NCBI RefSeq assembly: GCF_002245495.1
Contig: NZ_NQJF01000005.1
Span: 1-64,000, forward strand
Reading direction: 5' to 3'
DNA: 64,000 bases
Source of the DNA: Oceanimonas baumannii
Lineage (GTDB): Bacteria; Pseudomonadota; Gammaproteobacteria; Enterobacterales; Aeromonadaceae
Shown one piece after another: positions 58,143 to 64,000 of the stretch. Below the pieces are notes generated by a model. It was given only the letters and a program-made list of their open reading frames with translations, did no database searches and was not told where the DNA came from. The translations under genes were made by a program, and so were the position numbers. Within the stretch, counting starts at the first letter, position 1. Every line of letters begins with the position of its first letter.

Positions 58143-58282
58143 CGAAAATATCCTTGCTTGATTCGCTGTTTTTTGTGCTTCCTAATCTATGCCTAAACCC
58201 CACGGAATACGGTGAAATTTTCTCGCCGAAGGGGAAAAATTATCGTATGTTGAAGCATTCCTCCTTTATCCCCGGGTGCATT

Positions 58283-59389
58283 ATGTCCGCGCCTGTTATC
58301 CGCCCTGCCCTGCGTTCCGACATCACCGCCCTGCTGAGCCTGGAAGCCCGCTGTTTTGAACAGGACAGGGTCAGCCGACGCAGTTTTTTACGCTTTATTG
58401 AGCACCCGCAGGATGTGCTGCTGGTGGCCGAATTGAATAATGCGTTATCTGGCTATGTGCTGCTCCTGTTTCGCCGCAATACCCACCTTGCCCGCATTTA
58501 CTCCGTCGCCGTCGCTCCGGATGCTCAGGGACTGGGGCTGGGCCGCGCCCTGCTTGAAGCCGCCGAAACGGCCGCACAAGCGCGTTCTGCCGTCTTTATG
58601 CGGCTTGAAGTCCGCACCGACAATATCGCTGCGCAAAACCTGTACCAGCGGCTGGGATATCGCCAGTTTGGTATTTATCACGATTACTACGAAGATCATG
58701 GCAGCGCCCTGCGCTACCAGAAACGCATTCATCATTATCATCCTCTGGCAGGCAGCCGTGCCGTCCCTTACTACCGCCAGACCACCGAATTCACCTGCGG
58801 TCCGGCATCACTGATGATGGCCATGAGCAGCCTGGCCCCCCAACAGGCATCCGAACCGGATCTGGAACTGCAGCTGTGGCGTGAGGCCACCACTATTTTT
58901 ATGACCCAGGGGCATGGTGGCTGCGGGCCTCATGGCCTGGCACTGGCTGCACATCGGCGGGGATTTGCCGTGCAGCTGGTGCTCAATCAGCAGGGCCCGC
59001 TGTTTGTCAGCAGTGTGCGCAGCCCCGGTAAAAAACAGGTACTGGAGCGGGTACACCAACAGTTCCTGGGCAACCTGGAACAGGCGGGCATCGTGCCCAG
59101 CCATGAACATTTTACCCTTGACCAGCTGGAACAGGGGCTGAATCAAAGCCGGTTACCACTGGTGCTGATCAGTACCTATCACCTGGACGGGCGCAAGGCA
59201 CCGCACTGGGTGCTGGTATGCGCCATGGACAAAGAATTCGTTTATATTCACGATCCGGATATTGACGACGATGCCGGTGAAAGCCCGGTCGACAAGCAAT
59301 ATTTGCCCATTGCCCGCCAGCGTTTTGATCGCCTGGCCCGCTATGGACAAAACGCGCTGCGGGCGCTGGTATGGGTGGCCAATACGTAA
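58283..59389 (+). CDS. GNAT acetyltransferase fused to C39-like peptidase
   Basis: A 368-residue two-domain protein. Residues about 5-150 form a GNAT fold (YSVAVAPDAQGLGLGRALLE binds acetyl-CoA; ARIYSVAV precedes it). Residues about 160-360 form a papain-like/C39-type peptidase: TTEFTCGPASLMMAM carries the nucleophilic Cys, APHWVLVCAMD the His, and HDPDID the Asp. The start at 58283 gives the family N-terminus. The partner is the divergent RLAN ligase, so the pair probably makes and processes or caps a small peptide-like product. No precursor peptide was recognised. Confidence 0.85.
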   Translation: MSAPVIRPALRSDITALLSLEARCFEQDRVSRRSFLRFIEHPQDVLLVAELNNALSGYVLLLFRRNTHLARIYSVAVAPDAQGLGLGRALLEAAETAAQARSAVFMRLEVRTDNIAAQNLYQRLGYRQFGIYHDYYEDHGSALRYQKRIHHYHPLAGSRAVPYYRQTTEFTCGPASLMMAMSSLAPQQASEPDLELQLWREATTIFMTQGHGGCGPHGLALAAHRRGFAVQLVLNQQGPLFVSSVRSPGKKQVLERVHQQFLGNLEQAGIVPSHEHFTLDQLEQGLNQSRLPLVLISTYHLDGRKAPHWVLVCAMDKEFVYIHDPDIDDDAGESPVDKQYLPIARQRFDRLARYGQNALRALVWVANT

Positions 59390-59581
59390 GCATGGGTCAG
59401 TAGCTGTCGGTCAGCTTTGGTCGCGCCTCATCCATAAAAAAGAACAAAACCAATGTAAAAACAGAAACTTAAAATAAAATTAAACTCAAGTGAAGCCACC
59501 ACTGGCACCCCGAGGCCCCCTTCCCTTAGCTAAAAAAGCCGCTATGTTACTGGGCAGATTTAACTGCTGAGTGAGACAGCC

Positions 59582-60031
59582 ATGCTTAAAAAGACCTGTG
59601 CGATTGTGATGTTGCCGATGCTGCTTGGCATCAATACGGCCACGGCCGGCGAATCGCTCAATACCATCATTGGTGGTGGTGCCGGCGGTGTGGCCGGTGC
59701 CCTGCTGGGCAAACAGATGGGCGGTGATACTGGTGCGCTGGTCGGTGCTGCCCTGGGAGGTGCCGCCGGCGGGGCTGCCACCGCCGACCGCGGTAATAAA
59801 AACGAAGCCGCACTGGGGGGGGCCGTAGGTGCCCTGGGAGGTGCCGCACTGGGCAGAAATGTGGGCGGCGACAGCGGACAGCTGATTGGTGCCGGCGTGG
59901 GCGGTGCCGCCGGCTCGGCGCTGGGAGCCAGCTCCGGTGACGGACACCGCGAAGTTCGTCATCATTATCATGGCAAGCGCAAACATTACTACAAACACAA
60001 GCGCAAGCATCGCCGGGACTGGGACGATTAA
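59582..60031 (+). CDS. glycine-zipper repeat protein, exported
   Basis: A 149-residue protein with a signal peptide (LLGINTATAGES, cleavage near residue 23), then Gly-zipper repeats (GGGAGGVAGALLGKQMGGDTG, repeated with variation at about 30-60, 78-100 and 103-118), and a His/Lys/Arg-rich tail (about 120-149). Glycine-zipper proteins often associate with the outer membrane; the function is unknown. The basic His-rich tail may bind metal or anionic polymers. Confidence 0.75.
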   Translation: MLKKTCAIVMLPMLLGINTATAGESLNTIIGGGAGGVAGALLGKQMGGDTGALVGAALGGAAGGAATADRGNKNEAALGGAVGALGGAALGRNVGGDSGQLIGAGVGGAAGSALGASSGDGHREVRHHYHGKRKHYYKHKRKHRRDWDD

Positions 60032-60042
60032 CCCCGATGCAC

Positions 60043-60061
60043 AGGCAGCCACCGGCTGCCT
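60043..60061 (+). terminator. hairpin after the glycine-zipper gene
   Basis: AGGCAGC (60043-60049) and GCTGCCT (60055-60061) pair around CACCG, followed by TGTTTG. Weak intrinsic terminator. Confidence 0.55.
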
Positions 60062-60077
60062 TGTTTGATCCCGGGCC

Positions 60078-60117
60078 TCGTCATCACACTGTCATCCTGC
60101 TGTTATCATACTGTCAT
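60078..60117 (+). promoter_or_regulatory. Pho box array upstream of phoX
   Basis: CTGTCAT (60089-60095), CTGTTAT (60100-60106) and CTGTCAT (60111-60117) repeat with exact 11-bp spacing, and a weaker TCGTCAT lies 11 bp earlier at 60078. Direct CTGTCAT-like 7-mers every 11 bp are the PhoB binding pattern. The array ends 63 bp before the phoX ATG. Confidence 0.9.
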
Positions 60118-60180
60118 ATCCACTCGTCAGCATACGCGGTAAATATCATTAACCTGCTGTGAGCAAAGGAAAATAATAAA

Positions 60181-62085
60181 ATGAGCCGCTTTGATCGTCA
60201 GGACGAGCTGAACCATCCCCGTAATGAGGTTCCCGAATTTACCCAGATGGTAGAAAAAAGCCTGAGCCGCCGCCGCTTTTTGGGTGGCGCTGCTGCCCTG
60301 GGTGCCGCTGCCTTTTTTGCAACCACTCCTTTATCCCGCGCGGTTGCTGCCGCAACCAGCAGCCCCCTGCTCGGCTTTAAACCGGTCGCGACCAGTACCG
60401 ACGACGCTTTTATCGTGCCTGAAGGCTATAAAGCCGAGCGACTGGTGTCCTGGGGTGACGTGTTGTTTGACGCTGTGCCTGAATTCAAAGACAGCGGCAA
60501 CACCGCCGATGCCCAGGCAGGTCAGTTTGGTGACAACAATGATGGCATGAGCTTCTTTGCCATCGATGACAACAACGCCATTCTGGCGGTCAATAACGAA
60601 TACTGTAACTACGAGCTGATGTTCGCCCATCAGGGCGATAACATGAGCGCGCAGGACGTGAAATATGCCCAGGCCGCTCACGGTGTGTCTGTGCTGACCC
60701 TGAAAAAGCAGAACGGTCGCTGGCAGCTGGTTAAAGACGGCAAATACAACCGCCGTATTCACGCCAATACTCCCATGGCCATCAGCGGTCCGGCCAAAGG
60801 CCACGAGTTGCTGAAAACCGCCGCCGATCCCAAAGGCGAACGCGCCCTGGGTACCTTTAACAACTGTGCCAACGGCATGACCCCCTGGGGCACCTACCTG
60901 ACCTGCGAAGAAAACTTCAACGGCTACTTCGGCAGCCCCGGCAATGCCGACATTACTCCCGCCATGGCCCGCTACGGTATTGGCCATGAGGGTGCCGGCT
61001 GGAAATGGCATCAGCACGATACCCGTTTTGATCTGGCCGAAAACCCCAACGAGCCCAACCGCTTTGGCTGGGTAGTGGAAATCGATCCGAAAGATCCCGA
61101 TTCAGTCCCGGTAAAACGCACGGCACTGGGCCGGTTCAAGCATGAAAATGCCGAGCTGGTTATCGCCGACAATGGCCATGTGGTCGTGTATCTGGGTGAT
61201 GACGAGCGCGGTGAGCATCTGTATCGCTTTGTCAGTAAGGGCAAGTACAACCCCGACAACATGGCTGCCAACCGGGAGCTGCTGGAGGAAGGCACCCTGT
61301 ATGTAGCCCGCTTCCACGCAGACAAAGACGGCGAACTCAAGGGCAAAGGCGAGTGGCTGGAGCTGACCCATGGTAAAAACGGCCTGACCGCCGAGAACGG
61401 CTTTGCCAGCCAGGCTGATATCCTCATTCATGCCCGTATGGCCGCCACTCAGGTTGGTGCAACAACCATGGACCGTCCTGAGTGGGTAGCCGCGCATCCC
61501 AGCGAGCCCGTTGTGTTCTGTACCCTTACCAACAATAAGAACCGTGGCGTAAAAGATAACCAGCCGGTTGATGGCCCCAACCCCCGCGCCGAAAACCACT
61601 ATGGTCAGATCCTGCGCTGGAAACCCGCTGGTGGTCAGCACACCACCAATGAGTTTGACTGGGATCTGTTTGTACTGGCAGGCAACCCCACGGTCCACCC
61701 GGGCACCCTCTATGCCGGCTCGGCCAATATCACTGCCGACAATATGTTCAACAGCCCGGATGGAATTGGTTTTGACAAAGCCGGCCGGTTGTGGATTCAG
61801 ACCGATGGCAATTACTCCAACGAGGGTAACTTTGCCGGCCAGGGCAACAACCAGATGCTGTGTGCCGATCCCCATACCGGTGAGATCAAACGTTTCCTGA
61901 CCGGTCCGGTGGCCTGTGAAATCACTGGCCTGACCTTCACGCCGGATCAGCGCACCATGTTTGTGGGCGTGCAGCACCCGGGCGAAGAAATGGCCGGCTC
62001 TCATTTCCCCTTTGGCGGCAACCGCACTCCCCGCTCCAGCGTGATGATCATCACCCGTGAGGACGGCGGTATGATCGGCGCCTGA
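60181..62085 (+). CDS. phoX: PhoX-type alkaline phosphatase (DUF839), Tat-exported
   Basis: A 634-residue calcium/iron-dependent phosphatase that releases phosphate from organic esters outside the cytoplasm. A Tat signal lies at about residues 29-57 (SLSRRRFLGGAAALGAAAFF). Family segments include TCEENFNGYFG, YGIGHEGAGWKW, and DGIGFDKAGRLWIQTDG with conserved acidic metal ligands. The upstream Pho box array places it under PhoBR, expected in phosphate-poor seawater. A strong terminator follows at 62125. Confidence 0.92.
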   Translation: MSRFDRQDELNHPRNEVPEFTQMVEKSLSRRRFLGGAAALGAAAFFATTPLSRAVAAATSSPLLGFKPVATSTDDAFIVPEGYKAERLVSWGDVLFDAVPEFKDSGNTADAQAGQFGDNNDGMSFFAIDDNNAILAVNNEYCNYELMFAHQGDNMSAQDVKYAQAAHGVSVLTLKKQNGRWQLVKDGKYNRRIHANTPMAISGPAKGHELLKTAADPKGERALGTFNNCANGMTPWGTYLTCEENFNGYFGSPGNADITPAMARYGIGHEGAGWKWHQHDTRFDLAENPNEPNRFGWVVEIDPKDPDSVPVKRTALGRFKHENAELVIADNGHVVVYLGDDERGEHLYRFVSKGKYNPDNMAANRELLEEGTLYVARFHADKDGELKGKGEWLELTHGKNGLTAENGFASQADILIHARMAATQVGATTMDRPEWVAAHPSEPVVFCTLTNNKNRGVKDNQPVDGPNPRAENHYGQILRWKPAGGQHTTNEFDWDLFVLAGNPTVHPGTLYAGSANITADNMFNSPDGIGFDKAGRLWIQTDGNYSNEGNFAGQGNNQMLCADPHTGEIKRFLTGPVACEITGLTFTPDQRTMFVGVQHPGEEMAGSHFPFGGNRTPRSSVMIITREDGGMIGA

Positions 62086-62124
62086 TCCACTGCCGGGGCT
62101 CCATTCCGGCAGCAGACAACAAAA

Positions 62125-62154
62125 GGTTGGGACTGATGAGTCCCAACCTTTTTT
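62125..62154 (+). terminator. intrinsic terminator of phoX
   Basis: GGTTGGGACT (62125-62134) pairs with AGTCCCAACC (62139-62148) around GATG, followed by TTTTTT. Confidence 0.95.
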
Positions 62155-62312
62155 ATTGATCTGTCACCGGCATCTCCGCTCAGGGTTAACACCAAAGTTT
62201 CAGCCATGTTGTACGACTCAGGGCAGACACAATTATCTGCCGTTTCCTTCTCCTTTTTGCTGCCGGCTTGCTAACCTTTTAAAAAACCATTTTAAGACAA
62301 CAAGCAGCGGCC

Positions 62313-64000
62313 ATGTCACGACTCAGCACCTTTGCTCTGCACTCTATTTCCTGGCTTGTGCTCGCCGGCGGGCTGACATTTACCTCTGTCGCAGCACTGA
62401 GTCAGAAACAGCAACAGGATGAACGCGCAGTTCAGGAGTTTTCCACACTGGCAGACAGGCTCACGCTCAAGCTGCGGGAACGCCTGTCCGGTTATAGCCT
62501 GCTCACCCGCAGCAGTGCCGCTTTATTTAACGCTTCCACCATGGTCACACCTGCCGACTGGCAACAATTTGCCGCTCGCATCAAAAGCGGTCAATCCCTG
62601 GACGGAATAGACAGCCTGGGGTTTGCCCGCTTTATTAGCGAACAGGAACGCCATACTCATAATGCCACCCTGAAGAAAAACAATATTGCCGGCTATACCA
62701 TTTCCCCGCCCGGCAAACGCGACAATTACGGCTACGTGTTATATCAGGCTAACCTTAACAATATTGCGAGCCTGCCCTCGGGGCTGGATTTACTCACAAA
62801 ACCACCGCTTCGCCTGGCCATGGAGCGGGCAGCCGAAACAAAAAAAACCATCATGTCGGGCAAGCTGCATACGGCAACCGGCACGCCTTCTGTCATGGTG
62901 CTGTTTGATGCCGTCTTTAAAGAATCCGGTCAGGCAGAGCAGGCATTGTATGGCTGGGTGTTTGCCATCATGAATGTGAACGACATGCTCAGCAATATAC
63001 TGACCGGTTTACCACATCCGCATAGCCAGTGGCTCAGCGTGAAGGTTTATGACGGCAACAATGCTGCGCCCGCAGCTCTGGTCTATCAGCAGGGAGAAGC
63101 CGCCGACACCGTTTCTCCGTTGCAGCAACAAAGGGTCATCGATCTCAACGGACACCAGTGGCTGCTGGTACTGGACAGCCTGAAGCCTGCCGCCTTTACC
63201 GATAATGTCCCTACCCTACTGACCCTGACGGCAGGCTTTGCGCTGACGCTGCTGCTGGTATTATTACTCCGCACTTCCCTGAATACCCGTATCCGGGCCA
63301 CGCAGCTTGCCGAGCAACTGTCCGAAGATATCCGCCGGCAAGAAACCCGTTTTAATCAGCTCGAGAACCGCTTTAAAACCATCGCCAGCCGCGTACCGGG
63401 CATGATTTTTGAGTTTCGTCTGCAAAGCAACGGGCACAGCAGCTTTCCCTATGCCAGCGACGGTATTCACCGGCTGTATGGCATTCACCCTGAACAAGTG
63501 AAAAAAAATGCAGCGCCTGTCTTTGATGCTGTACATAGTGACGACATGGAAGAACTGATTAACTCAATGCATCATTCTGCCCACACGCTTACCCCATGGC
63601 GGCATGAATTCAGAATAACAAGTAATGATGGCCGCACGCGCTGGTTACAGGGTGACGCCCTGCCCCAGCGGGAAGAAAGTGGTGCCACCAACTGGTGTGG
63701 CGTCATTACCGACATGACCTATCGCAAAGAGGCTGAGCTGGCCCTTAAGTCAGCCAATAATCAGACCCGGCATTTCCGGGAGGCGCTGGATCACGTCTCC
63801 TCCTTTATCTACATGAAAGACAGCCGCTTTCGCTACATCTATGCCAACAGGGCGGCCCTGGAGCAGTTTGGCTGCAACAGCACCACCCTGATTGGCGGCC
63901 AGGACGAGCAGTTTTTTTCATCCGAAGTTGCCCATGCGTTACGCGAGTCAGATAACCGGGTGCTTGCCGGCGAATCCCTTTCCGAAGAAGTCGAAATTAT
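62313..64000 (+). CDS. CHASE-PAS sensor protein, 3' end outside the window
   Basis: At least 562 residues, reading open from ATG 62313 to the window end. TM1 lies at about residues 8-28, an extracellular CHASE domain at about 45-210 (GFARFISEQERH, then GKRDNYGYVLYQ), TM2 at about 300-322, and two PAS domains at about 355-470 (FEFRLQ, then DGRTRWLQGDALPQ) and 480 onward (SFIYMKDSRFRYIYANRAAL). CHASE proteins of this layout usually end in GGDEF/EAL or kinase domains; the output domain is beyond the window. Confidence 0.85.
   Translation, partial: MSRLSTFALHSISWLVLAGGLTFTSVAALSQKQQQDERAVQEFSTLADRLTLKLRERLSGYSLLTRSSAALFNASTMVTPADWQQFAARIKSGQSLDGIDSLGFARFISEQERHTHNATLKKNNIAGYTISPPGKRDNYGYVLYQANLNNIASLPSGLDLLTKPPLRLAMERAAETKKTIMSGKLHTATGTPSVMVLFDAVFKESGQAEQALYGWVFAIMNVNDMLSNILTGLPHPHSQWLSVKVYDGNNAAPAALVYQQGEAADTVSPLQQQRVIDLNGHQWLLVLDSLKPAAFTDNVPTLLTLTAGFALTLLLVLLLRTSLNTRIRATQLAEQLSEDIRRQETRFNQLENRFKTIASRVPGMIFEFRLQSNGHSSFPYASDGIHRLYGIHPEQVKKNAAPVFDAVHSDDMEELINSMHHSAHTLTPWRHEFRITSNDGRTRWLQGDALPQREESGATNWCGVITDMTYRKEAELALKSANNQTRHFREALDHVSSFIYMKDSRFRYIYANRAALEQFGCNSTTLIGGQDEQFFSSEVAHALRESDNRVLAGESLSEEVEI

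Overview
The window looks like a chromosome segment of a gammaproteobacterium, most likely a marine or brackish member of the Aeromonadaceae (Oceanimonas/Oceanisphaera/Zobellella type). This is inferred from E. coli-like synteny blocks (uvrY-uvrC-pgsA-tRNA; ppiD-hupB-lon-clpX-clpP-tig; yffB-dapE-ypfN; metK-sprT-endA-rsmE-gshB-yqgE-ruvX), from the protein sequences, and from a GC-rich backbone. No 16S rRNA gene is present, so the genus is not proven.

Left end, about 1-6250: a low-GC accessory island abutting the 3' end of tRNA-Leu(UAA), with nearly every gene on the minus strand. In minus-strand order it holds a degraded phage control region (a Cro/Cox-like HTH reading frame and a truncated S24 repressor), a RelA/SpoT-type alarmone synthetase gene inserted between two partial copies of the repressor gene, a DUF4145 protein, a zinc-ribbon protein and a coiled-coil membrane protein, and then a retron-like cassette. 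The cassette has a structured intergenic region, a divergent reverse transcriptase (CAAQH, LVDD and VHG where retron RTs usually carry NAxxH, YADD and VTG) and a 65-residue single-TM protein overlapping the RT stop. No integrase is visible, so the island probably continues to the left.

6251-20270: tRNA-Leu, tRNA-Cys, pgsA, uvrC and uvrY, then the protein-quality-control block ppiD, hupB, lon (with a sigma-32-like promoter), clpX, clpP and tig, then the NAD malic enzyme. 20391-33172: two cyclic-di-GMP genes (one GGEEF cyclase, one degenerate-GGDEF/EAL protein), yffB-dapE-M15 peptidase-ypfN, DNA polymerase II, bamC, gcvR-bcp (with no dapA between bamC and gcvR) and a YeeE/YedE sulfur transporter pair.

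33284-41354: transketolase, then metK, sprT, a Prx5-like peroxiredoxin, endA, rsmE, gshB, yqgE and ruvX, mostly tightly packed. 41457-48733: a complete tetrathionate respiration locus, ttrRS on the minus strand and ttrBCA on the plus strand, with an FNR-like site and a perfect dyad in the divergent promoter. This implies anaerobic respiration of tetrathionate.

48973-64000: a ProXp-type editing domain protein, a monooxygenase-fold protein, a VOC protein, DAHP synthase, a TSUP transporter with btuC-btuD, two AT-richer orphan membrane proteins, msrA-msrB, a divergent pair of RLAN/ATP-grasp ligase and GNAT+C39-like peptidase, a glycine-zipper protein, a Pho-box-controlled PhoX phosphatase, and the start of a CHASE-PAS sensor that runs off the window.
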